From assembly GCA_015179045.1 (NCBI GenBank), contig WHUZ01000199.1, positions 1 to 33,273 on the forward strand: a stretch of 33,273 nucleotides of DNA. The letters run 5' to 3'. A model generated the notes under the pieces. It did not search any database. It saw nothing but the letters and a program-made list of their open reading frames with translations, and was not told where the DNA came from. The first letter of the stretch is position 1. The number at the start of each line of letters is the position of its first letter. Shown here in pieces: positions 10,764 to 18,834 of the stretch. The DNA comes from Kalaharituber pfeilii. Taxonomy: Eukaryota > Ascomycota > Pezizomycetes > Pezizales > Pezizaceae. A program made the translations under genes and the position numbers.

Positions 10764-11838
10764 ATGCCTCGGTGCCTTATGACCAGTCGCAACTGCAGAA
10801 CTCGCTCACAAACCTCTCGCTCACAAACACCAAACGCTATATCGACATCCACCATTCACGCTGGACCATCTGCTGGGCAAATGGGTTTGTTTGACGAACA
10901 AGTCCCAGAAACCCCACCAACAAACCAGAACGCAGCACCCGCCGCAGCACCCTCGGCAGCACCCTCCGCGGCTATAGACGAGGATAGAATCGTACAACGG
11001 GTGCTACAGGGCCTCCTGGCTGCGCAGGCACAACGGGCAACCCCAGCAGGACCAATAATACCAGCCTCGGAGGTATCGCAGAATGAGGGTAATGACCCCC
11101 GCACCCTCCCCCTTCACACAGAATACCCAGCGGTAGACCGGCTATCTGGCGGGAGATACTGGAGGGCCGCTTCAAGGCGGAAAACCTCTTAAAGATCAAT
11201 GCCTCCTTCTACCCCCTTACCGCGGCAAAGGAAGCGGAAACAAGAAACCTTGACATTGGGACCATACGAAATCCCAACAACCACCCGCGATGTGGAGATC
11301 GAGGAATACCGCTCAATTCACACGCTCATGCAGCCTTTCGAGGTATATTGCCAGGCCCTGGTCCAATTCGCCCCGCAGGGCGTCAAGCTCCGCCTGAGCG
11401 CAGCTCTAGCCTTCTATAGGCACCGCTTATACGACCTCTACCATCTGCACACATGGGAAAGCATCCGGGTTTTCCACGTGGCGTTTCATCAAAAAAGGAT
11501 CCTCCTCGACGTCTATGACCCTCAAGGCTGGCGGGAACAGGATCCCACACTGCAACATCTGTTAATGAGACGCCTACCACGAATGTCGACAGAGCACCTA
11601 CCGGCAAGCGACGCAAAACGCCAGAAATCATGGGGAGCACCAGCAGCACCGTCACAGGGCCAAGCCCACCCCATGCTTCCGCTTCAATCAGGGCACATGC
11701 AGAAGCCCAAACTGCCGATACGCACACATCTGTATTTCGTGCGCCAAACCCCACCCAAATTGCCAACAAGGTGCCAATGCACCGGCTACGGGGGCAAATG
11801 CAACATCATTTGCGGATCGCATCCAAGCCTCGAGGTAG
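10764..11838 (+). pseudogene. Gag-like region with CCCH-type zinc finger, in three frames
   Basis: Encodes the capsid-like protein of the DIRS-order element. The first ATG of the leader frame is 10764. The first frame (10764-11192) has an Ala/Pro-rich N-terminus. At about 11145 the homologous reading moves to another frame (WREILEGRFKAENLLKINA), by about 11245 it is back in the first frame (PFEVYCQALVQFAPQGVKL, TWESIRVFHVAFHQKR), and after about 11569 the zinc finger is in a third frame (CFRFNQGTCRSPNC, YAHICISC). The finger resembles those seen in DIRS and Ngaro gag proteins. That frame ends in TAG at 11836. Either the gene has taken several indels, or errors or recoding are involved; the intact RT and recombinase frames argue against random sequencing error everywhere. 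Confidence 0.65.
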
Positions 11839-11844
11839 CAATTA
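11836..11844 (+). promoter_or_regulatory. Candidate leaky stop codon, TAG CAA TTA
   Basis: The zinc-finger frame stops at TAG (11836-11838) followed directly by CAA TTA, an exact match to the UAG-CAR-YYA stop-readthrough context known from tobamoviruses. The same frame is then open into RT-RNase H without another stop. No ATG occurs in that frame until after the RT catalytic motif, so readthrough would explain how pol is made. Confidence 0.55.
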
Positions 11845-13698
11845 GAGGGAGGATCACTAGGGGTAGTAATTAAATCAAATGATTATCCTAGCTCTGAATC
11901 CTCCGTATATTTTCCATATCACGTGACGTCCCGCAGTGACCATCCCGCAGAAATTGACCCAGGCCCGCTTCAGGCCGAAGGTTGGGCCCGCTGGCTAAAG
12001 AACCACCCAGACCGCTATTATGTTAATACACTCATAAGAATAATCCAATATGGGGCCAAGATAGGCTACACCGGGCCAGCCCAGCAGATCTTAAGCAAAA
12101 ACCTCCCATCCGCAAACGACGCCCCACAGGTCCTTACGAAAGACCTCCAAGAGCAGATTTCCCATGGACGGGTTGGTCAGGTCGCAGTACTACCAGAGAA
12201 TTTTATCTCCTCCCCCCTAGGCCTTGTCGCAAAAGCTGATGGAGGCTGGCGGAGGATACACCATCTATCACACCCACATGGCAACTCAGTCAACGACCAC
12301 ATACCACCCTCGTGGGGCACCCTCGTATATGTCAAGTTTGACGAAGCACTTGCGGCAGTGGCAAAAAAAGGGAAGGGTGCCATTCTGGTAAAACGAGATT
12401 TAGCCAATGCATTCCGCCACATCCCAGTGTCCCCCGAGGACTGGTGGCTACTAGGCTTCTCCTGGGAAGGAAGCTGGTGGTATGACAAGTACCTACCATT
12501 CGGCCTCCGGACCTCGCCCTTCATTTTTGATCTATTCGCAAAAGGGCTACGATGGATCCTGGAAAACGAGAAAGGCTGGGAGGACATACTCCAATACCTA
12601 GACGACTTCTTAAAGGTACTAGATCCACATGCGGATGCAAGTCAGTATGAGCAAGATTTCGCACAAATCTGCCGGGATCTCGGATTCGAAATCAAGGAGT
12701 CCAAAAGCCTACGGTCGACAGTAGCCGAATTCCTAGGAATTCTAATAGACACGAATGCCATGCAGGCACGCCTGCCATCAGATAAGCACGCAAAGGCACT
12801 CCTACTCCTGAGGCTCTACCTCAAACGCCGGTCACTAACCCTACTCGAACTTCAATCGTTAACGGGTTTCCTATCGTTCGCGGCAAAAGTGGTACCTATG
12901 GGCCGTACCTTCCTGAGACGCCTATATAATGCGCTTTCATCTTACTCCGCACCTAATCGAAGGTGCCATATCACCGCCGACATGCGAGCAGATCTGCACT
13001 GGTGGCTAAATTTCCTCCCATCCTGGGACGGAGTGTCAATTATTCACGCCAATCGGCGAGAATTCGCTCTTTGGACTGACGCCTCAGGACGTAAAGGAAT
13101 TGGGGGGTATTACCTACCAAAAGAGGGAGACTCAATGTATGACCTCACGACTATTCCACTGGAAAACGCCTTTTCCACGAGAGTGCCTCGCAGGCATCGG
13201 GACAAGCACATAAACTTCAAGGAGATGGCCGCAGTCCTCCACTCCCTCCGGCGTTGGGGAAAAATATGGCATGGTGCTCGCGTGCACATCCACAATGACA
13301 ACACCGCAGTGGTAAATGGCCTCGCTAGGCGAACAATGAAAGGGGCCGCAATGGACCCCCTCCGGAAAATCACTCTTCTGAGTGCAAAGGAGGATATTGA
13401 GTTGATTGTTCATTGGATACCCACAGGGGAAAACACACTAGCAGATGCTTTATCCCGGTTCGAGTTCAAGAAAGTAGCTAACCTTGCACCACAGCTGTCC
13501 AGGTTACAGACGCCCAAGTCACATATGACCCACCAGAGTCATGGTACAACGACGTTCCAGACCTCCCGCGACGAGCAGCCAGATACCTCTGGTGGGGACT
13601 CTCAGCAACCACCAGACGAACATACCATACCGCGAGACGGGAATATGCACTCTTTTGCGCCCTCTCCGGTGCCAACCCCTTCCCCGCAACTGCAGTGA
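11839..13698 (+). CDS. Reverse transcriptase-RNase H of the DIRS-order retrotransposon
   Basis: Copies element RNA into DNA and degrades the RNA strand. Order of motifs seen: the family-typical KIGYTGP near 12050; RT motif A LVKRDLANAF; motif B PFGLRTSPF; catalytic QYLDDFL (YLDD at 12595-12606); FLGILID; then RNase H with LWTDASGRKGIGGYYL, NFKEMAAVLHSLRRW, HNDNTAVVNGL and GENTLADALSR. All catalytic acidic residues appear present. From the TAG at 11836 the frame is open to TGA at 13696-13698 (620 codons). The first ATG lies downstream of YLDD, so an independent AUG start cannot give an active RT; a GTG at 11923 begins the longest conventional open frame. No methyltransferase domain follows the RNase H. 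The last about 65 residues overlap the recombinase reading frame and look unconserved. Confidence 0.92.
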   Translation, partial: QLEGGSLGVVIKSNDYPSSESSVYFPYHVTSRSDHPAEIDPGPLQAEGWARWLKNHPDRYYVNTLIRIIQYGAKIGYTGPAQQILSKNLPSANDAPQVLTKDLQEQISHGRVGQVAVLPENFISSPLGLVAKADGGWRRIHHLSHPHGNSVNDHIPPSWGTLVYVKFDEALAAVAKKGKGAILVKRDLANAFRHIPVSPEDWWLLGFSWEGSWWYDKYLPFGLRTSPFIFDLFAKGLRWILENEKGWEDILQYLDDFLKVLDPHADASQYEQDFAQICRDLGFEIKESKSLRSTVAEFLGILIDTNAMQARLPSDKHAKALLLLRLYLKRRSLTLLELQSLTGFLSFAAKVVPMGRTFLRRLYNALSSYSAPNRRCHITADMRADLHWWLNFLPSWDGVSIIHANRREFALWTDASGRKGIGGYYLPKEGDSMYDLTTIPLENAFSTRVPRRHRDKHINFKEMAAVLHSLRRWGKIWHGARVHIHNDNTAVVNGLARRTMKGAAMDPLRKITLLSAKEDIELIVHWIPTGENTLADALSRFEFKKVANLAPQLSRLQTPKSHMTHQSHGTTTFQTSRDEQPDTSGGDSQQPPDEHTIPRDGNMHSFAPSPVPTPSPQLQ

Positions 13699-14498
13699 TG
13701 CTCTGTGAGTGGGTCGCCTCTCTAGCAGGAAAAGTCAAAACGGAGACTATGAAGCTATACCTCACTGGACTGCGGTCCCTGCATGTGGACCTAGGCCACT
13801 CAGTCGAAGCCTTCCAGGACCTGAGGCTCCAAAGGATATTAAGGGGTATCAAACGTTTTCATGGGGAAACCCCGGCACGTCGAGAGAGACTACCCATTAC
13901 GAGGGACCTCCTCCTCCGGATAGTGGACCAGTTCGGCCAATCACGGGACGATATAGCATTACATGCTGCCTTTTGCTTAGCCTTCGCAGGGTTCTTACGG
14001 GTTGGAGAATTCACCTGGTCAACCTGGGAGCAGGACGCCCCACAATGGCACCTCACCCGCAGGTCCATCCAATTCGCGGAGTCACGGGTATACGTGACTC
14101 TGCCGGCAAGTAAGACTGACCCCTTCCGGCGCGGAATAACCCTCACAATCGCAGCAGCTGGAGATGCGGCATGCCCGGTAACCTCCCTCCAACGGCTGTA
14201 CCAGCTGGCACCAGCAACACCAGAAGCCCCACTCTTTTCTCGACAAAACGGGCTTCCATTTACACGGGATCATGTGGTGAATACACTCCGCCGTATACTG
14301 GGTCAGCTAGGCATAGGTGGCCAGTACTCAGGCCACTCCTTCCGTAGAGGGGCTGCAACCTCAGCGCAGAGGGCAGGGCTATCGAAGGAAGAGATTCAGC
14401 TGCTAGGAAGATGGAAATCAGAGGCATACCAGCGGTATATCGAGGTCCATCCGGAGCACGTTTTCCAACTCGCACGGCGACTGCATCACCCTCAGTAG
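13482..14498 (+). CDS. Tyrosine recombinase (integrase) of the DIRS-order retrotransposon
   Basis: Catalyses insertion of the circular cDNA. Catalytic core: Arg in FLRVGEFTW, Lys in LPASKTDPF, HSFRRGAA (HxxR), LGRWKSEAYQRYI with the nucleophile Tyr; the order and spacing fit YR retrotransposons. The N-terminal core-binding domain (RYLWWGLSATTRRTYHTARR, then ETMKLYLTGLRSLHVDLG) begins upstream of the first ATG of this frame (13698), inside the RT-RNase H coding region and in the -1 frame relative to it. The frame is open from 13482 with no ATG before 13698, so the complete enzyme needs -1 frameshifting, splicing, or an upstream indel. The ATG at 13698 overlaps the RT stop as TGATG and would give a protein lacking part of the DNA-binding domain. 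The end is a TAG at 14496-14498. Confidence 0.9.
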   Translation, partial: PCTTAVQVTDAQVTYDPPESWYNDVPDLPRRAARYLWWGLSATTRRTYHTARREYALFCALSGANPFPATAVMLCEWVASLAGKVKTETMKLYLTGLRSLHVDLGHSVEAFQDLRLQRILRGIKRFHGETPARRERLPITRDLLLRIVDQFGQSRDDIALHAAFCLAFAGFLRVGEFTWSTWEQDAPQWHLTRRSIQFAESRVYVTLPASKTDPFRRGITLTIAAAGDAACPVTSLQRLYQLAPATPEAPLFSRQNGLPFTRDHVVNTLRRILGQLGIGGQYSGHSFRRGAATSAQRAGLSKEEIQLLGRWKSEAYQRYIEVHPEHVFQLARRLHHPQ

Positions 14499-14545
14499 CT
14501 CCCTGCCACCGCACAGCGGCAGTGAGCACCTTTGGGGTCCGGTTT

Positions 14546-14751
14546 TGGGGGTCCTTCGGTTTGCCCCTGCTTAGTCAGCGAAACGACTGACTAAGCATGG
14601 GCATTAGGGGCTACAAACCCCTTGAGCCGATTTCCGCAACCTAAGGAGCATGGATAGGACGCCTCCTCATTTGTTTTCCTTGTCTTTTTCTGTCATGTAT
14701 TCCACATAGCAATTCATGTTTGTTCGAATCGAAGTAGCCGAGGACCATTAG
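14546..14751 (+). repeat. Split direct repeat B1
   Basis: Runs from GGGGGTCCTTCGG to CCATTAG and is almost identical to B2 (15055-15262). It contains a perfect 11-bp stem (TGCTTAGTCAG at 14568-14578, CTGACTAAGCA at 14587-14597) and a second small stem, AGGGG/CCCCT. It abuts A2 directly. Confidence 0.85.
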
Positions 14752-15004
14752 ATTTGGCGGTTCAACCGCAAGCTAATGGGAGGCTCGAGAGCAGCCACCA
14801 GAACCCTCGAGACCACGGAAGAGAGGGCAAGCCACTAGTGGGCGCCACCAAGCCACAGCACAGTCCCTCTCTAGTTGGTTTCCCGTTTGGGTGATCCCTT
14901 TGTGGTAGTCATGGGCAGGCAGCGAAGGGATGCTCAGTATATAGAAGGGGAGAGGGAGACGCTGGTCCTCCCTCTCCAAGCCGCGTGAGTTGCGAAAATC
15001 ACCC
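14752..15004 (+). repeat. Split direct repeat A2
   Basis: Matches A1. It is followed by a 50-bp linker (15005-15054) that is absent between A1 and the gag-like region but present in the solo unit at 15553-16187. Confidence 0.85.
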
Positions 15005-15054
15005 ACCCACCGACCCCGTTACCCCAGCGACTCGGGCCTCCGCGAGGGAGAGAC

Positions 15055-15262
15055 TGGGGGGGTCCTTCGGTTTGCCCCTGCTTAGTCAGCGAAACGACTG
15101 ACTAAGCATGGGCATTAGGGGCTACAAACCCCTTGAGCCGATTTCCGCAACCTAAGGAGCATGGATAGGACGCCTCCTCATTTGTTTTCCTTGTCTTTTT
15201 CTGTCATGTATTCCACATAGCAATTCATGTTTGTTCGAATCGAAGTAGCCGAGGACCATTAG
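15055..15262 (+). repeat. Split direct repeat B2, right end of the element
   Basis: Copy of B1 ending CCATTAG, followed by unrelated TCAACACA. It has the same 11-bp hairpin at 15079-15108. Confidence 0.85.
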
Positions 15263-15552
15263 TCAACACATTTTGACCCTATCATAAACTTCATATCCCG
15301 ACAAGAACACAACAAAAACCATAAAAATGTCAAACTACATATAGATATGAACAGTTGAGTAAAGAATCAATCTATATTGCATTTTTAATTTGGCAATTTT
15401 TAGTAAAAAGGTTATCGGAAGTTAATGCAAACCAAATTTTGGCGGGAGATCCTAACTGAGTTACATACTACTAGTACAAGTTTAGGTAAGATTATGTATT
15501 AGTACGCAAGAAAATTCTCTTAAAAGAGGTAAGTCTACTCCGTAAAGTACAT
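15263..15552. other. Spacer between the DIRS-order element and the solo unit
   Basis: A+T-leaning single-copy-looking sequence of 290 bp. I see no gene or repeat in it. Confidence 0.5.
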
Positions 15553-16187
15553 CTAATGGTCCTCGGCTACTTCGATTCGAACAAACATGATCATTCTATG
15601 CAGAATACATGAGTGAGAACGACGGAAAAGATAAGGAAACAAATGAGGAAGTGTCTATCCATGCTTTGTAGGTTGCGGAAATCGGCTCAGGGGTTTGTAG
15701 CCCCTAATGCCCATGCTTAGTCCATCGTGCTCTTGCTGACTAAGTAGGGGCAAACCGAAGGACCCCCAGTCTCTCCCTCGCGGAGGTCCGAGTCGCTGAG
15801 GTAACGGGGTCGGTGGGTGGGTGATTTCGCAAGTCACGCGGCTTGGAGAGGGAGTACCAGCGTCTCCCTCTCTCCTCTATATACTGAGCCTCCCTGCCCT
15901 GCCTGCCTATGACTACCAGAAAGAGATCACCCGAATGGGAAACCAACTGCCCTGCCATGGCGAACAGCTGCACGCGGGGTCACGTGAAAAAAAAAAAAAA
16001 AAAAAAAGGGAAACCAACTAGAGAGGGATCACCCAAAGGGGAAATCAACTAGAGAGGGACTCTCACGTGGCTTGGTGGCGCCCACTAGTGGCTTGCCCTC
16101 TCTTCGGTGGCGAGCCCATCTTGTGGTCTCGGAGGTTCTGGTGACTGCTCTCGAGCCTCCCATTAGCTTGCGGCTGAACTGCCAAAT
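15553..16187 (-). mobile_element. Solo A-linker-B unit of the same DIRS-order family, inverse orientation
   Basis: Read on the minus strand it runs from ATTTGGCAGTTCAGCCGC through the 50-bp linker to CCATTAG, the same A-linker-B order as A2-B2 but with no ORFs. Sequence divergence from A2-B2 is much greater than between A1 and A2, so it is older. It carries a tandem duplication of about 32 bp (around CTCTAGTTGGTTTCCC) and a 59-bp A-tailed insertion at 15949-16007. The simplest origin is recombination between A1 and A2 of a full element, the analogue of a solo LTR. Confidence 0.85.
15949..16007 (+). mobile_element. Ultra-short A-tailed retroposon, copy 1
   Basis: A 38-nt head (starts GCCCTGCCATGGCG, ends GGGGTCACGTG) followed by about 21 A. 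It is flanked by a perfect 12-bp duplication, GGGAAACCAACT, at 15937-15948 and 16008-16019. It has no coding capacity. The poly(A) and target duplication indicate LINE-type target-primed insertion. Confidence 0.8.
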
Positions 16188-16911
16188 GTAATATAACCAG
16201 TTGCTTTTTTCACCACTTGCCGATGACTTTTATATAGTTCGGGACATCTTTAACCGTTTGATGACTAAGCACACCTAATTTCTGCATGCACCCCTTCATT
16301 TGTTCGTGCTTCTTTTGCATCGGCCGCACACAAGTGATTTTTTTATCCTAAATTTCACTGCGAACTTAATTTATTGAATTCTGTTAAGTATTATTTGTGA
16401 GAAAATTGTTCTTTTTCAATTGACAGTTTACGATATATCCCTACAGCATTGTATTGTATTTCATCTACTTCTACTAGCATTGATCGGTTTATGATTATTG
16501 TTTCACATACAATCAATGCATAGTAATGAAGGGTCAACTTGCGTGGAGTAGAGTACTCTACATAAAGGAAAGTACCCAGTAGGGCGGGATGGGGGAAGAT
16601 ATTGTATTCGCTGGGTTGGAAAGTATTGGAACGCTGCATAATCATATGCATTATATCTAAGCTGTCATTCTATAAAGTAAAATAAATTTTAGCTGTTTAG
16701 CTCAATTGCGTTTCAAGGTGTTGAAGTTGTTGCATAATTCCCTCCGGTTAAAGTTGTCCCCAACCATACATATTCCCGAAACTCGTTTTAGTTTCGTAGG
16801 TAGTAGATCCATTAGAGTATGCATTAAGAGGTCGCATACAGTGCTCATAAATAGTGAAAATAGAAGCGGTACTTATAGAATGTAAAGCAGCAGGTACAGT
16901 ACTTCGTAAAT
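16188..16911. other. Spacer, no recognised gene
   Basis: Moderately A+T-rich. A short open frame on the minus strand (16391-16651) has no recognisable domain. I see no repeat structure. Confidence 0.4.
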
Positions 16912-16921
16912 CTTCAAAGTT

Positions 16922-16979
16922 GCCCTGTCATGGCGAACACCTGCACGCGGGGTCACGTGAAAGGGGAAAAAAAAAAAAA
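16922..16979 (+). mobile_element. Ultra-short A-tailed retroposon, copy 2
   Basis: The same 38-nt head as copy 1 (two differences), starting at the identical 5' base, GCCCTGTCATGG, then AAAGGGG and 13 A. It is flanked by a perfect 10-bp duplication, CTTCAAAGTT, at 16912-16921 and 16980-16989. Confidence 0.8.
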
Positions 16980-16989
16980 CTTCAAAGTT

Positions 16990-17956
16990 ATATTGACAGT
17001 TCTCACGAGCATAATGGTTTGCTTCACCCCAAAATCGTTCAATAAGATGTATGGTAGGAGACAAGATAGCGGAGGGGAAGAGGCGTAGTATTCTGAACAG
17101 TGGAGAGCGAGGAAGTGAAGTGCAAGAGGCGTGGTATTCTGCACAGTAACTAGAGGGCGAGGGCGGTATCCGTTATGGTACAAGGAGGGGGATCAGAGAG
17201 CGAAAAAAAAAAAAAATAAGGCTGTATTAGTAAGCGAAGTGAAGGTTACAGTGTTGATTAAATCCGCCCCGCAACCATAGTCACCTGGCAGTACTCTGAC
17301 GACTTAGAGGATAAGAGGTGGTGGCTGGAGGGAGCGGAAGGAATCTGGCCGGGGAATGGTTTGCCAGCCTCGGTCTGGGTTAGTCGCAAGGTCGGCGATG
17401 AGTTGGGTACGGTGTGTATATATATAGTGCACGTAGATATAGAGTCGGGTATGCTATATGGGTCCCTGCCATAGGCGGGGGTACCGGCCCCGTGATTTAT
17501 TTTTCAATATCATGAATCGTATACCGCCCTGGGGGCTATAACGCCATTATCTACATAGGAGATAATAAAAATGAACACAGTATCGAAGTCAAAATGTCAA
17601 AATATCAAAATCAAAATATCAAAATGACCACCGTCTCTGTGAAGTTTTAACTCCTTCGCCGTCGCTGTCACCTTCGCTATCGCCGTCGCTAACAAAGATC
17701 CGAAAATTCGCTTGGCCCGGAGTGTTCTGTAGTTTTCCTCTTCCATTCCGCAGCACCCTCGTTCCGGGCCTGTGTCCTACGACTCCTCGAGTCCCCCTAC
17801 CCTTCCGGGTACGATACCTTATTATAACAGCTGAATCCTGGGGTGCTTCCGCCGTCTACCTATCCTCCGCATTCACATTCTCCCCCCTTTCCTTCCTGGT
17901 TTTCTCACTGAAGCAATACATCTGGACCAGGTACGAGGGGTGGAAGAAAAGATAGC
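16990..17956. other. Spacer with simple repeats and a diverged micro-retroposon head
   Basis: A diverged relative of the 38-nt head is at about 17463-17498 (TCCCTGCCATAGGCGGGG, CCCCGTGA). Short tandem runs of TCAAAATA lie at 17586-17624 and TCGCCGTCGCT-like runs at 17655-17694. There is a poly(A) at 17204-17217. Open frames here (for example 17722-17955) have no recognisable domain. Confidence 0.45.
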
Positions 17957-18186
17957 TGTGCCGGGCCATTCGTAACAAACGTTCCAGTGGCCACTGGCCC
18001 GGACCACTCACCACTGGCCGGACCAGTGGCCACTAGCCCGGACTACTCAATGGAACGCTGGTTCGTGACTGGCCCGGGCCACTCAGAATTTGAATTTTCT
18101 CATTCTACCTACAATTCACCCTCTCAAACTCACACAAACACACTCGCGTGTCCACACATCCACTGTTTGAAGAAACAGCGTCACTA

Positions 18187-18487
18187 AAGACCTCTCCTGC
18201 CACAGGAAAACACAGCTCTACCAAGGACCCTTCCAGCGACAGGAAAAAACAGCTTCATCAAGGACCGTCTCCGGCGAATTAAAAAAAAACAGCAGCAGCA
18301 AGGACCCTCCGGCGACAGGAAAACACAGCTTCATCAAGGACCCTCAGCGACAGGAAAAGACAGCTTTATCAAGGACCCTCCAGCGACAGGAAAAATCAGC
18401 TTCATCAAGGACCCCTCCGGCGACAGGGCAAAAAAAAATACAGCGTGATGAATGACCCCCTCCGGCGACAGGAAAAACAGCTTCAAG
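18187..18487 (+). repeat. Minisatellite of about 36 bp, 8 units
   Basis: Eight imperfect units of the form AAGGACCCTCCGGCGACAGG-A(n)-CAGCTTCATC. They begin right where homology to transposase exon 2 stops. Unit length varies with the A run (35-44 bp). Confidence 0.85.
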
Positions 18488-18489
18488 AT

Positions 18490-18834
18490 TGCAATGAACA
18501 TCTTGAATAATGTCAAATGCTCGATCTTCTATAAAACCTCACGATGGTATTCGTTTTGGGGAGGATTCGCTTTGCGCATTAGAACGCCATCCTCATTAAT
18601 AAAAAATTCTAATTTGTTAATATCTTATTAAAATATCTCATTATAAGTTATACTTACCTTGGCAAGAGTTTTAACATTATTCTCAGCCGCTGAAGACACG
18701 GGGCATTCTGGATCACGACAGAAAATTCGGATTTCACGTAAGATCTGAGGTTCCATTTGATATCTATTTGTATGATCCCGAGATTGAATATATAGCTCGA
18801 ATTGATGGCGAATTTCGGGTGTAAAAGGCTCCAT
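18490..18834 (-). pseudogene. 5' exons of a Ginger-like transposase, truncated
   Basis: Exon 1 (18834-18658) encodes 59 residues beginning MEPFTPEIRHQFELYIQS, with HTNRYQMEP, and ends at a good donor (AAG then GTAAGT). It aligns with exon 1 of the large element (FSPELRQEFQLYIQAQ, HTNRYRIDP). Exon 2 remnants (INEDGVLMRKANPPQ, then EDRAFDIIQDVHC after a frameshift) align with IGENGILLRRAQPPQ and EEHVFDVVQEVHC and break off at the first histidine of the zinc finger. The whole catalytic domain is lacking. Confidence 0.75.

Larger units (their letters stand above)
10469..15262 (+). mobile_element. DIRS-order (tyrosine-recombinase) retrotransposon, Ngaro-like, split direct repeats A1-ORFs-B1-A2-B2
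   Basis: A 4.8-kb element with A1 (10469-10736), gag-like region, RT-RNase H, tyrosine recombinase, B1 (14546-14751), A2 (14752-15004), a 50-bp linker and B2 (15055-15262). B1 abuts A2 directly and no target duplication flanks the element, both as expected for YR retrotransposons that insert by recombination of a circular intermediate. The split-direct-repeat arrangement and lack of a methyltransferase after the RNase H point to the Ngaro group rather than DIRS1 (inverted repeats). It sits inside RIP-type DNA, but the RT-RNase H and recombinase frames are open, so it is likely young. The gag-like region is frameshifted. Identity of the order is firm; the subgroup is an inference from layout. 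Confidence 0.88.
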
